A DNA stretch of 64,000 nt from Winogradskyella arenosi. Lineage in GTDB: Bacteria > Bacteroidota > Bacteroidia > Flavobacteriales > Flavobacteriaceae. The stretch spans positions 955,203 through 1,019,202 of the forward strand of contig NZ_QPJO01000001.1 in the NCBI RefSeq assembly GCF_003337305.1, written 5' to 3'. Under the pieces are notes generated by a model, which saw nothing but the letters and a program-made list of their open reading frames with translations, searched no databases and was not told the origin of the DNA. Positions 53,923 to 62,852 of this stretch are shown in pieces. Each line of letters opens with the position of its first letter. The first letter of the stretch is position 1. The position numbers and the translations under genes are program-made.

Positions 53923-54770
53923 TGACGACAATTACTAGAGTTCTTATTTTAATTTTAATAGGTGCCGTTTCATCTATTAACGCACAAGATTTTCAAGGTG
54001 TAGCAACTTACAAAACCCATCGCGATTTTGATATTAAAATGGATAGCACCAAAATGAATGATGCTATGCAGAAGCAAATGATGGAAATGATGAAAAAACA
54101 GTTTCAAAAAACGTACCTGTTAACTTTTGATAGATCATCTTCAGTTTACAAGCAAGAGGTTGAGTTAGATAAACCACAGATTGGTGGTGGTTTTCAGATG
54201 TCTTTGGGTAATAGTGGTTCTGATGTTTTTTATAAAAATATTAAAGATCAAAGTTATATAGACCAAAAAGAAACTATGGGTAAGAAATTCCTAATAAAAG
54301 ATTCTATTGCTCCCATTGAATGGCAATTACAATCCAATACTAAGCATATTGGGGAGTACATGTGTTTTAAAGCAACATATACAAAACAGGTTCCTAAAGT
54401 GAATTTAAACTTTAATAGTAAGCCAGATATCGAAGATGAAAATGAGGAAGAGAAAGAACCAGAAATGGAAGAGCGAATTATAACAGCTTGGTACACACCT
54501 CAGATTCCTGTAAGTAATGGTCCTGCCAAATACCAAGGGCTTCCTGGTTTAATTTTAGAAATACACGATGGAAAACTAACTGTTATCTGTAGTAAAATTG
54601 TTATTAATCCTCAGGAAAAATTAGAGATTGAAGAACCTACTAAAGGTAAAGAAGTCTCGCAAAAGGAATATGATGATATTATGGAAAAGAAAACCAAAGA
54701 AATGATGGAACGTTACGCTCCAAGTAGAGGATCCAAAGATGGTGCGATTCATATTTCAATAGGTGGTTAA
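53922..54770 (+). CDS. GLPGLI-family exported protein 1
   Basis: This 282-residue protein has a signal peptide ending near SSINAQ. The family-naming motif GLPGLI is at residues 206-211, preceded by AWYTPQIPVSNGPAKYQ. A Met/Lys-rich helix (MNDAMQKQMMEMMKKQF) lies near 45-65, and an acidic run (EDENEEEKEPEMEE) near 170-185. The family is common in Bacteroidota, often beside TonB-receptor-like barrels, and its function is unknown. Met-rich helices and the pairing with a barrel have led to suggestions of metal handling, which I cannot confirm. It starts within the stop codon of the previous gene. Confidence 0.9.
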   Translation: MTTITRVLILILIGAVSSINAQDFQGVATYKTHRDFDIKMDSTKMNDAMQKQMMEMMKKQFQKTYLLTFDRSSSVYKQEVELDKPQIGGGFQMSLGNSGSDVFYKNIKDQSYIDQKETMGKKFLIKDSIAPIEWQLQSNTKHIGEYMCFKATYTKQVPKVNLNFNSKPDIEDENEEEKEPEMEERIITAWYTPQIPVSNGPAKYQGLPGLILEIHDGKLTVICSKIVINPQEKLEIEEPTKGKEVSQKEYDDIMEKKTKEMMERYAPSRGSKDGAIHISIGG

Positions 54771-54775
54771 TTTTC

Positions 54776-54806
54776 TTAACATAAGTTTAACAGAGTTGCG
54801 TTTAAC
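54776..54806 (+). promoter_or_regulatory. TTAAC repeats between the two GLPGLI genes
   Basis: TTAAC occurs at 54776-54780 and 54787-54791, starts 11 bases apart, and again at 54802-54806 (15 bases on). The gap to the next ATG (54882) is 111 bases, so an internal promoter under the same regulators is possible. Confidence 0.35.
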
Positions 54807-54881
54807 TTTTCTTCATTTCGAGAGTCTTACGTTGCGTGAGATTAACCAAATTCAATGTTGAGTTTGACTATACTAATAAAG

Positions 54882-55733
54882 ATGAAGAAATTACCGCTAA
54901 AGATTACATTATTATTTACTGTATTTATGGCTAGTGCTAGCCTATTTGCGCAAGATTTTCAAGGAAAGGCCTACTATATGTCTAAAACCACTGTAGATTT
55001 AGATCAGTTTGGTGGTCAGGATATGAGTGCTGAACGTAAGAAGCAAATTCAAGAACGAATGAAAAGCTTTTTAGAAAAAGAATACACGCTAACCTTTACA
55101 AAATCGGAATCTATTTATAAAGAAGAAGAAAAGTTAGAAGCTCCTGGAGCCGGTGGCGGACGTCGTGGATTTGGCGGAAGTTTTACAGGCGGACCTAAAT
55201 ATAAAAACGTTCAAACTAAAGAGGTTATTCAGAATCAAGAGTTTTTCGGAAAACAGTTTTTAATTAAAGACGACTTGAAAAACCTAGAATGGGTCATGGG
55301 AACAGAAACCAAAAAAATTGGTCAATATACATGTTTTAAAGCCACAACGACCATTGTACCAACAGGTGTAGATTTTGCAAGTTTTAGAGGTCCTAGAGGT
55401 GGTGATAAAGACAAAGAGAAGGATTCTACGGCAAAAGCGCCTAAAACTATAAATGTTGTAGCATGGTATTCGCCTCAAATTCCTGTAAACCAGGGGCCCG
55501 ATGATTATTGGGGACTACCAGGATTAATTTTAGAAGTTAATGCAGACCGCACAACTATCTTATGTACTAAAATAGTTTTAAATCCTGCTGAAAAAGAAAC
55601 CATTGATAAACCTAAAAAAGGTGAGGAAGTGACTCAAGCAGAATATACTGAAATCACAACTAAAAAAATGGAAGAAATGCGTGAAATGTATGGTGGTCGT
55701 AATGGTCGCGGTGGCAGACGTGGCAGAAACTAA
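54882..55733 (+). CDS. GLPGLI-family exported protein 2, with Gly/Arg-rich tail
   Basis: This 283-residue paralogue of the previous protein starts at 54882, which opens directly on MKKLPLKITLLFTVFMASAS; the open frame extends 9 codons upstream to 54855. The signal peptide ends near SLFAQ. GLPGLI lies at residues 211-216 after AWYSPQIPVNQGPDDYW. It differs from its paralogue by Gly/Arg-rich stretches in the middle (GAGGGRRGFGGSFTGG) and at the very end (YGGRNGRGGRRGRN), which give a flexible, strongly basic tail. The two proteins share DFQGxAxY at the mature start and the QFLIKD/KFLIKD region. It is followed after 79 bases by the barrel gene. Confidence 0.9.
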   Translation: MKKLPLKITLLFTVFMASASLFAQDFQGKAYYMSKTTVDLDQFGGQDMSAERKKQIQERMKSFLEKEYTLTFTKSESIYKEEEKLEAPGAGGGRRGFGGSFTGGPKYKNVQTKEVIQNQEFFGKQFLIKDDLKNLEWVMGTETKKIGQYTCFKATTTIVPTGVDFASFRGPRGGDKDKEKDSTAKAPKTINVVAWYSPQIPVNQGPDDYWGLPGLILEVNADRTTILCTKIVLNPAEKETIDKPKKGEEVTQAEYTEITTKKMEEMREMYGGRNGRGGRRGRN

Positions 55734-55812
55734 TATGAGATAAACATTATTCCTGTGTGGAGCCACATTATATTTCAGCTCTAAACCTAACCAACCTAAG
55801 CCAAAACATAAT

Positions 55813-58542
55813 ATGAAAAATATTTTAACACTACTATTTTCAATAGTGGTTATGAGTTCTTTTGCCCAAATTAAAATGCAAGGAATTGTAAGAGATAGTA
55901 TTGGAGAGCCATTAGAATTGGCCAATATTATTGCGATTAATAAATCTTCTAACGCTTTAGAATCTTACGCCATTACAGATGCTAATGGAAAATATATGAT
56001 CTCCTTAGGAGAAAATGGAAGCTATAGTATTCAAGTGAGTTATATCGGTTTAAAATCTGTAGACGCTTTGGTAGAAACACAAGAGGCTGATATTACAAAA
56101 GATTTTGAAATGTTCACCGATAATATGCTAGATGCGGTGGAGTTAACTTACGAAATGCCTGTTACGGTAAAAGGAGATACTTTAATTTATAATGCCGATT
56201 CCTTTAAAAGTGGTACCGAACGTAAGCTTGAAGACGTTCTTAAAAAATTACCTGGAGTAGAAATTACGTCTGAAGGAAAAATTGAAGTAGAAGGAAAGGA
56301 GGTAACCAAGCTTATGGTGAATGGTAAAGATTTCTTTGATGGCGATTCTAAATTAGCAACTAAAAATATTCCTTCTAATGCGGTAGATAAAATTCAGGTG
56401 CTGCGTAATTATGCTGAGGTAGGTCAACTAAGTGGTGTGCAAAACAACCAAGACAACGTAGCTATTAATATTAAACTTAAAGAAGGAAAAGAAAACTTTT
56501 GGTTTGGTGATGTCACGGTAGGTAGTGGTGTAGCACCGTCTCCTAATGACGAGTTATACCTTGTGCAACCAAAGCTATTTTATTACAGCCCAAAATACAG
56601 TATTAATGTTATTGGCGATTTAAATAACACCGGTGAGGTGGCTTTAACAGGACGTGACATTAGAAATTTTGGAGGTGGCTTTAGAAGCCCAAGTGCTAAT
56701 AGTGGTACTAGCCTTAATCTTGGTGATAACGGCTTAAGTGGTTTAACCAATGTGGGCGATTCGCAATCTATACAGTCTAAACTTGCCGCTGTTAACTTTA
56801 GTTACGCTCCAAATAAGGCCTTAGATTTAAGTGGGTTTTTAATTTATAACGCCAATCGTTTAAATACAAGAGAAGAAAGCTTTGTACGTTATACTAATCC
56901 AGAACTTGGAATTCCTGATGAAGAAACGATTCAAACCGGTAGAGAAGCTACCAATCAAGGATTAGCTAAGTTAAGTGCTAGCTATAAACCTAATGCTAAT
57001 AATCAATTAAACTATGACGTTTTAGGTCGAATTTCTAGCGACTCTGAAACGCAAAATGAATACTCTTCTGTAGTAGGAAATACAAACCAACTTGATGAGG
57101 CAAAGCCATTTAGTATCAATCAAAATTTAAACTACTATTACACATTAAACGAAACTAATATTTTTGCTTTAGAAGCACAGCATTTAATAAAAGATGAAGA
57201 TCCTTTTTATAATGTTATAGGTTTAAAAGACGAAGATACTTTTGAAAGTACAGCAATGAGTTTAGGTTTAGATACGGACCAATCGTATTACAACTTAAAT
57301 CAAGAGCGTCGTATAAAATCTAACCAATTAGATGCAAAGTTAGACTACTATAATATCTTGAATTCTAAGAGTAACATTAACCTTACCTTAGGAACAATTT
57401 TAAGCAAGCAGACTTTTAACTCTAATATTTTTCAGTTCTTAGATGACGGATCCTACTTTGACCCAACGGCGAGTTTAACGGATGAGGAAGGTGAAGTTTT
57501 AAGGAATGAAAATGATACGGAATATAACTTCAGTGATATTTACCTTGGTTTTCATTACCGTTTAAAAACAGGGAAGTTTACCATTACGCCAGGATTCTCA
57601 TTGCATGCTTATGGTAATAAAAATACACAATTTTCTGAGACTTATGAAGATAATTTCTTCAGAATATTACCAGATTTTGAAACGCAAATTCAATTTAAAA
57701 AGAGTGAGAGTTTAACCTTCCGCTATAATATGAAAAATGCGTTTACAGATGTTACTAACTTGGCAGAGGGCTTGGTACTAAATAACTATAACAGCCTGCA
57801 GTATGGTGAATCTCAATTACAAAACGCTTTATCACACAATTTAAGTTTGCGTTATTTTAGTTTTAACTTATTTAATTATACCAATGTTTTTGCTATACTT
57901 AACTATAGTAAAAATATAGACCAAGTAAGATCTTACACTAATTTTGATAACGTTATTAGAACCAATACTTATTTCAATTCTAATTTTGCAGATGAAAGTG
58001 TAACGGCTATAGGACGTATACAAAGAACATATGGGAAGTTACGTGCAAGTTTACGTGCTAACTTCAATTATAGCAAGAGTAATCAATTTGTAGAAGATGT
58101 AAGGTCTGTAAATGAAACATTCTCTCAGAGCTATACTCCAGAATTAAGGACTAATTTTAGAGAAGCGCCTAATGTAAGTTTAAAATATCAGTTTAGTATC
58201 TCAGATACAAAACAGGGAGAAGATAACGATACGCAGTTTATTACCAACGCACCATCTGTAGAGTTTGATGCTTATATATGGAAAGCATTAACTTTTAGAA
58301 CGGACTATTCATACACAAGTCAGAGTAGTAATGTTGGAGATACACAATCGTATCAGACCTGGAATGCGACTTTAGCATATAGAAAAAATGATGATGCAAA
58401 GTGGGAATACCAATTGCAAGCCACCAATTTATTAAATATAGATTCTGAAGTGAATAACGGGTCGAGTAATATTTCGGTTTACAGTTCTGAAACCTTTATT
58501 TTACCAAGATTTATAACGTTTAGATTGACGTATACCTTATAA
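55813..58542 (+). CDS. TonB-receptor-like outer-membrane beta-barrel protein
   Basis: This 909-residue protein has a signal peptide ending near MSSFAQ, then a CarboxypepD_reg-like domain at about 20-100 (GIVRDSIGEPLELANIIAIN, TDANGKYMISL). A plug-like segment follows (YNADSFKSGTERKLEDVLKK, VNGKDFFDGDSKLATKNI, IQVLRNYAEVGQLSG), and a barrel ends with FILPRFITFRLTYTL. It belongs to the outer-membrane beta-barrel family that commonly accompanies GLPGLI proteins, not to SusC, because no SusD partner or SusC lead motif is present. It may move a small compound, metal or peptide across the outer membrane. It closes the operon, with a strong terminator after it. Confidence 0.88.
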   Translation: MKNILTLLFSIVVMSSFAQIKMQGIVRDSIGEPLELANIIAINKSSNALESYAITDANGKYMISLGENGSYSIQVSYIGLKSVDALVETQEADITKDFEMFTDNMLDAVELTYEMPVTVKGDTLIYNADSFKSGTERKLEDVLKKLPGVEITSEGKIEVEGKEVTKLMVNGKDFFDGDSKLATKNIPSNAVDKIQVLRNYAEVGQLSGVQNNQDNVAINIKLKEGKENFWFGDVTVGSGVAPSPNDELYLVQPKLFYYSPKYSINVIGDLNNTGEVALTGRDIRNFGGGFRSPSANSGTSLNLGDNGLSGLTNVGDSQSIQSKLAAVNFSYAPNKALDLSGFLIYNANRLNTREESFVRYTNPELGIPDEETIQTGREATNQGLAKLSASYKPNANNQLNYDVLGRISSDSETQNEYSSVVGNTNQLDEAKPFSINQNLNYYYTLNETNIFALEAQHLIKDEDPFYNVIGLKDEDTFESTAMSLGLDTDQSYYNLNQERRIKSNQLDAKLDYYNILNSKSNINLTLGTILSKQTFNSNIFQFLDDGSYFDPTASLTDEEGEVLRNENDTEYNFSDIYLGFHYRLKTGKFTITPGFSLHAYGNKNTQFSETYEDNFFRILPDFETQIQFKKSESLTFRYNMKNAFTDVTNLAEGLVLNNYNSLQYGESQLQNALSHNLSLRYFSFNLFNYTNVFAILNYSKNIDQVRSYTNFDNVIRTNTYFNSNFADESVTAIGRIQRTYGKLRASLRANFNYSKSNQFVEDVRSVNETFSQSYTPELRTNFREAPNVSLKYQFSISDTKQGEDNDTQFITNAPSVEFDAYIWKALTFRTDYSYTSQSSNVGDTQSYQTWNATLAYRKNDDAKWEYQLQATNLLNIDSEVNNGSSNISVYSSETFILPRFITFRLTYTL

Positions 58543-58560
58543 AACGGGATCGTTTCAATT

Positions 58561-58596
58561 AAAAAAGCCTTCTAATCAAAATTAGAAGGCTTTTTT
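58561..58596. terminator. Bidirectional terminator
   Basis: AAAAAAGCCTTCTAAT and ATTAGAAGGCTTTTTT form a perfect 16-pair stem around CAAA. It serves both the barrel gene and the convergent hppA gene. Confidence 0.92.
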
Positions 58597-58625
58597 ATCC
58601 TTTGAAATAAAAATTTACTAAGCTT

Positions 58626-61040
58626 TTAATGTTCTTCTTTTTGATCTTGAACATAGGCTTTAGATTTTTGGGTAACATCTTCTAAAGTTCCTTCAAATCT
58701 TTTTTTAATACTTACTTTTTTTCCGTTTTCAATTTTGGTTATTGTAACCGTTGCTTTTGCTAAATTTTCAATGCTTTCTCCTTCTTCTTCTTCTTCTTCT
58801 TCTGTTTCTATAAAAATGGATTCTGTAACTTCAATAGTATTATTGGTTGATGCCAAAGCTGTTTCTGTGCTGTGAGTCCCTAAAATAGGAGCAATCACCA
58901 AACCAATTAAACAGGTTAATTTAATTAGAATATTCATAGATGGTCCTGAAGTATCCTTAAAGGGATCACCAACCGTATCACCAGTTACGGCTGCTTTATG
59001 GGCGTCAGAACCTTTAAATGTCATTTCGCCATTGATTTCTACGCCAGCTTCAAAAGATTTTTTAGCATTATCCCAAGCCCCTCCGGCGTTGTTTTGAAAG
59101 ATGGCCCATAATACACCAGAAACGGTTACGCCGGCCATATAACCGCCTAACATTTCAGCAATAAGTAATCTATTCATTCCAAAAAGAAGGGGCGCAAAAG
59201 CAATAATTAAAGGAAATCCTATGGTTAATAACCCGGGAAGCATCATCTCTTTTAAAGAAGCCTTAGTTGAGATGGCTACACATTTATCGTATTCTGGGGT
59301 TCCCGTACCTTCCATAATGCCCGGAATATCTCTAAATTGTCGTCGCACTTCGTGGACCATTTCCATCGCTGCTTTACCAACAGCATTCATAGCTAAAGCG
59401 GAAAAGACAACGGGAATCATACCGCCAACAAATAGCATTGCTAATACAGGCGCTTTAAAAATATTAATGCCATCAATTCCGGTGAATGTAACATAAGCGG
59501 CAAATAGCGCTAAGGATGTTAAAGCAGCAGATGCAATAGCGAAGCCTTTACCTGTTGCAGCGGTGGTGTTTCCTACAGCGTCTAAAATATCCGTACGCTC
59601 TCTAACAATAGGATCTTGTTCACTCATTTCAGCAATACCACCGGCATTATCTGCTATAGGACCAAAGGCATCAATAGCCAATTGCATGGCGGTGGTGGCC
59701 ATCATCGCTGAAGCCGCTAAAGCGACACCATAAAAACCCGCAAATTCATAAGAAGACCAAATGGCTCCAGCGAAAAGCAATACCGATGGAAATGTAGAAA
59801 TCATTCCGGTAGCCAAACCTGCAATAATATTGGTTCCGGCTCCAGTTGAGGATTGTTGTACAATTTTTAAAATAGGATTTTTACCCAAACCGGTATAATA
59901 CTCCGTAACGGAAGAGATTACAGCTCCTACAAGCAGTCCAACCAAAGTAGCATAAAAGACGCGCATGGCAGAGATTTCTACTAAACCTTCCCCAAAAAAA
60001 TGCATTTGCATCTTGGCAGGCAACATCCAATTTACAAGTAAAAAGCATGAGATAGCTACAAGTATGATGGAGGTCCAATTTCCAATATTTAAAGCCCTCA
60101 TAACTTGGGCTTCCTTAGCGTCGTTAGATTTTATTTTTACCAACATGGTTCCTAGAATCGAAATAATGATACCAACCCCAGCAATAGCCATTGGTAAAAG
60201 AATTGGGCCTATACCACCGAAAGCATCATTTATGGCGCCGCCCATATCTTTGATGATATAATTTCCGAGCACCATGGCAGCCAAAACAGTGGCAACATAA
60301 GAGCCAAATAAATCGGCCCCCATTCCGGCAACATCACCAACATTATCGCCTACGTTATCAGCAATGGTTGCGGGGTTACGCGGATCGTCTTCAGGAATTC
60401 CGGCTTCAACTTTTCCAACCAAATCGGCACCTACATCAGCGGCTTTGGTATAAATGCCGCCCCCAACTCTTGCGAATAAGGCAATGGATTCAGCACCTAA
60501 AGAAAAGCCCGCTAAGGTTTCTAAAACCACCGTCATGTCTAAGTTATTGGTCCAAGTACTGTCCATAAAAAACCAAAAGAAGAAAATAAAAAAGGCGGTT
60601 AAACCTAGTACGGCTAGCCCTGCAACACCAAGCCCCATAACAGTTCCACCTCCAAAAGAAATTTTAAGCGCTTTTGGTAAACTGGTACGAGCGGCTTGTG
60701 TAGTTCTAACATTGGTTTTTGTGGCTATTTTCATTCCTATGTTTCCTGCAAAAGCAGAAAATACCGCCCCGAAGATAAAGGCTACAATAATGAGCCAATG
60801 GGTGGTTGGAACTATAATAGAGACTAGCGCTAAAAGTAGGGCAACGATAAAGACAAATACAGCAAGGAGTTTATATTCTGCATTTAAAAATGCCAAGGCG
60901 CCTTCGTAGATATGGTCCGCTATTTCTTTCATCTTACCATCCCCTGCGGCCTGTTTCATGACCCAAGATTTTTTTATAAGCATGTAAATTAGGCCCAATA
61001 GTGCTAAGACTATAGGCATATAAATCATTGTTACTTCCAT
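58626..61040 (-). CDS. hppA: Membrane-bound ion-translocating pyrophosphatase
   Basis: This 804-residue protein with about sixteen membrane helices couples PPi hydrolysis to pumping of Na+ or H+. The active-site signature is complete: [20 protein letters not shown], then [20 protein letters not shown]. The motif [13 protein letters not shown] has Ala where K+-independent enzymes have Lys, so it belongs to the K+-dependent group, whose members often pump Na+. An extra C-terminal tail of about 65 residues with a run of seven Glu (encoded by a GAA repeat) follows the last helix and is not part of the core enzyme. The gene neighbours a soluble pyrophosphatase but has its own promoter. Confidence 0.96.
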   Translation of the reverse strand: MEVTMIYMPIVLALLGLIYMLIKKSWVMKQAAGDGKMKEIADHIYEGALAFLNAEYKLLAVFVFIVALLLALVSIIVPTTHWLIIVAFIFGAVFSAFAGNIGMKIATKTNVRTTQAARTSLPKALKISFGGGTVMGLGVAGLAVLGLTAFFIFFFWFFMDSTWTNNLDMTVVLETLAGFSLGAESIALFARVGGGIYTKAADVGADLVGKVEAGIPEDDPRNPATIADNVGDNVGDVAGMGADLFGSYVATVLAAMVLGNYIIKDMGGAINDAFGGIGPILLPMAIAGVGIIISILGTMLVKIKSNDAKEAQVMRALNIGNWTSIILVAISCFLLVNWMLPAKMQMHFFGEGLVEISAMRVFYATLVGLLVGAVISSVTEYYTGLGKNPILKIVQQSSTGAGTNIIAGLATGMISTFPSVLLFAGAIWSSYEFAGFYGVALAASAMMATTAMQLAIDAFGPIADNAGGIAEMSEQDPIVRERTDILDAVGNTTAATGKGFAIASAALTSLALFAAYVTFTGIDGINIFKAPVLAMLFVGGMIPVVFSALAMNAVGKAAMEMVHEVRRQFRDIPGIMEGTGTPEYDKCVAISTKASLKEMMLPGLLTIGFPLIIAFAPLLFGMNRLLIAEMLGGYMAGVTVSGVLWAIFQNNAGGAWDNAKKSFEAGVEINGEMTFKGSDAHKAAVTGDTVGDPFKDTSGPSMNILIKLTCLIGLVIAPILGTHSTETALASTNNTIEVTESIFIETEEEEEEEGESIENLAKATVTITKIENGKKVSIKKRFEGTLEDVTQKSKAYVQDQKEEH
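58778..58803 (-). repeat. Trinucleotide GAA microsatellite in hppA
   Basis: A tract of about eight CTT/TTC units on the plus strand encodes the poly-Glu run in the C-terminal extension of the membrane pyrophosphatase. Repeat number changes would alter tail length without shifting the frame. Confidence 0.85.
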
Positions 61041-61093
61041 AGTATAATAGTTTAATAAGTGTAAGTTACTAGCCTAGTAAAAGTAATGAAAAT

Positions 61094-61125
61094 CAAATAT
61101 ATTTTTACGAAAAAAGCAATATCAA
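61094..61125 (-). promoter_or_regulatory. hppA promoter, overlapping the ppa terminator
   Basis: On the minus strand TTG (61125-61123) is followed by 21 bases and TATATTTG (61101-61094), an exact TAnnTTTG. The predicted start is near 61087, 47 bases before the hppA ATG. Its -33 element lies inside the hairpin that ends ppa. Confidence 0.65.
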
Positions 61126-61145
61126 TTGCTTGATATTGCTTTTTT
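61110..61145 (-). terminator. Terminator after the soluble pyrophosphatase gene
   Basis: AAAAAAGCAATATCA and TGATATTGCTTTTTT form a perfect 15-pair stem around a 6-base loop, with A/T runs at both ends. It separates ppa from hppA. Confidence 0.88.
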
Positions 61146-61188
61146 AATAATCTAACCTGTTAAAAATAAGGATTCTTAAATCTGTAAT

Positions 61189-61716
61189 TTAGATGGTAAA
61201 TGTGCCTTTGGCCTTGTGCTCACTCTGATTGTAACGTTCTACACATTCGTGGTAGATCTTAATTGCTTCAGCAGCATCTCCCCATCCACCAGTATCAACT
61301 TTTTTCTTCTCTAAGTCTTTATATACTTTGAAGAAATGCTCGATTTCTTTTAATCGGTGCGGATTTAAATCGCTAATGTCTTTGTTGTTGCTCCAAATAG
61401 GATCTGAAACAGGAACACAAATAATTTTTTCATCTGGCCCTTTTTCATCCGTCATATGGAATACACCAATAGGTCTAACTTCCATAACCACCATTGGGTA
61501 AGTTGGCTGGTGTCCTAAAACTAAAACATCTAAAGGGTCGCTATCTAAGGCTAATGTTTCTGGAATAAAACCATAGTCTCCAGGATACATCATTGACGAA
61601 AAAAGCATACGGTCAAACCTAATTTTGTTTAGTTTGAAATCATATTCATATTTATTACGACTTCCTTTAGGTATTTCAATTAATACATCGAAAGTTAATT
61701 CTTCTGATTTTGACAT
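61189..61716 (-). CDS. ppa: Soluble inorganic pyrophosphatase
   Basis: This 175-residue cytoplasmic enzyme hydrolyses PPi to phosphate, pulling biosynthetic reactions forward. The family I signature is clear: GDYGFIPETLA, then DSDPLDVLVL with the metal-binding Asp58, Asp60 and Asp63. The N-terminal IEIPKGSRNKYEYD and late KVYKDLEKKKV are typical. It lies upstream of hppA on the same strand but a terminator and a new promoter separate them. The cell thus has one PPase that wastes the energy as heat and one that saves it as an ion gradient. Confidence 0.96.
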   Translation of the reverse strand: MSKSEELTFDVLIEIPKGSRNKYEYDFKLNKIRFDRMLFSSMMYPGDYGFIPETLALDSDPLDVLVLGHQPTYPMVVMEVRPIGVFHMTDEKGPDEKIICVPVSDPIWSNNKDISDLNPHRLKEIEHFFKVYKDLEKKKVDTGGWGDAAEAIKIYHECVERYNQSEHKAKGTFTI

Positions 61717-61790
61717 GTTTTAAATTGTATTTGGGAGTTCTAACATTCTTAGAACCATTATTATATTCGCTATAAAATATTTAAGTGCAG

Positions 61791-61820
61791 CAAAGATAAT
61801 ATATTGTTGGAGTTAAGCAA
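61791..61820 (-). promoter_or_regulatory. ppa promoter
   Basis: On the minus strand TATCTTTG (61798-61791) is an exact TAnnTTTG box. TTG at 61820-61818 lies 19 bases before it. The predicted start is near 61784, giving a leader of about 68 bases. Confidence 0.6.
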
Positions 61821-61969
61821 TTAAATATGTTTGACTTTACGTATATCGCGGCCTTAGGATGACTTTTCTTTGTTTTGAAGCAGAATAGTTAAGGGACTAC
61901 TGTTTTAACATCTTCCTCAAGAAACAAATCTACCATGTTAAAACAATGTTTTAATTATAGGGGCATGTT

Positions 61970-61999
61970 TTTGTTGTTCATATTGTTTCACTAATTTCG
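61970..61999 (+). promoter_or_regulatory. cysE promoter
   Basis: TTTG/TTG (61970-61973) is followed by 18 bases and TAATTTCG (61992-61999), a one-base variant of TAnnTTTG. The predicted start near 62006 leaves about 49 bases before the chosen ATG. Otherwise the spacer from 61717 to 62054 (338 bases) holds only this and the ppa promoter; no riboswitch was recognised. Confidence 0.5.
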
Positions 62000-62054
62000 T
62001 TATATCTGTAATGTTGGGATGTATTATGCGACATTTAAAATCAGGGATTTCACT

Positions 62055-62852
62055 ATGGATATAAACTTAGTTAACGTTATCAATCAGCACAAGGCTTCTA
62101 TAAAAGTGTCCTTGACCTTAAAAGAAGAATCACAACAGTTCACCAAACTCTTGTTTAAAGCATTTTATGATTGCGATACGGATGCCCATAAGGCTTTACA
62201 AGACTTAGAGCATCTTTTTGTTAAGATTAGAAATAGGGCTTGTCCTGAGATTAAAGACAAACCTTGTAAGCGCTGGGAGGATTTTAAAGATAAGATTCCG
62301 GACTTGTATGCCAGCTTAAAAATGGATGCTGAAGCAATTTATAACAACGACCCCGCATCGCAGTCTATTGAAGAAATTTACTTGGCCTATCCTGGTTTTT
62401 TTGCAATTTCTATCTATCGTATGGCCCGCGTGTTTTATCAACTTAACTTGCCTTTAATTCCAAGATTAATGACGGAATATGCGCATTCCGTTACAGGGAT
62501 TGATATTCACCCAGGCGCGCAGATAGGCGCTTCATTTTTTATTGATCATGGAACCGGTGTTGTTATTGGTGAGACGACCACTATTAAGGATAGTGTAAAA
62601 ATTTATCAAGGGGTTACTTTAGGAGCTTTAACGGTTAAAAAACAATATCAAAATACCAAACGTCACCCTACCATTGAAGACCATGTGACCATCTACGCCA
62701 ATGCTACCATTTTAGGAGGCGATACTGTGATTGGTACAGGGAGTGTAATTGGTGGTAATACTTGGCTTACCAAATCGGTACCAAGTCATTCCGTAGTGAC
62801 ACACAACCATCAGATTGAAATTTTTTCAAAAATTAAAAAAGCAGATGAATAA
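62055..62852 (+). CDS. cysE: Serine O-acetyltransferase
   Basis: This 265-residue enzyme makes O-acetylserine from serine and acetyl-CoA, the first step of cysteine synthesis. After an N-terminal helical domain, the C-terminal left-handed beta-helix has the family motifs GIDIHPGAQIG, FFIDHGTGVVIGETT, YQGVTLGAL and ATILGGDTVIGTGSVIGGN. The His of DHGTG and the Asp of IDIHP are the catalytic pair known in the family. The open frame begins at 62019, but Met 62055 (MDINLVNVINQHKAS) gives the usual length and lies suitably after the promoter. The 3' end overlaps cysM by 8 bases, so the two enzymes are made together. Confidence 0.93.
   Translation: MDINLVNVINQHKASIKVSLTLKEESQQFTKLLFKAFYDCDTDAHKALQDLEHLFVKIRNRACPEIKDKPCKRWEDFKDKIPDLYASLKMDAEAIYNNDPASQSIEEIYLAYPGFFAISIYRMARVFYQLNLPLIPRLMTEYAHSVTGIDIHPGAQIGASFFIDHGTGVVIGETTTIKDSVKIYQGVTLGALTVKKQYQNTKRHPTIEDHVTIYANATILGGDTVIGTGSVIGGNTWLTKSVPSHSVVTHNHQIEIFSKIKKADE

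Noticed and set aside
60454..60909. 151-codon frame opposite hppA
   Set aside because: It lies wholly inside the highly conserved hppA coding region and has no recognisable domain.
61821..62054. Possible riboswitch upstream of cysE-cysM
   Set aside because: I looked for SAM or other sulfur-related riboswitch elements and saw no conserved core; only a promoter-like pair is present.
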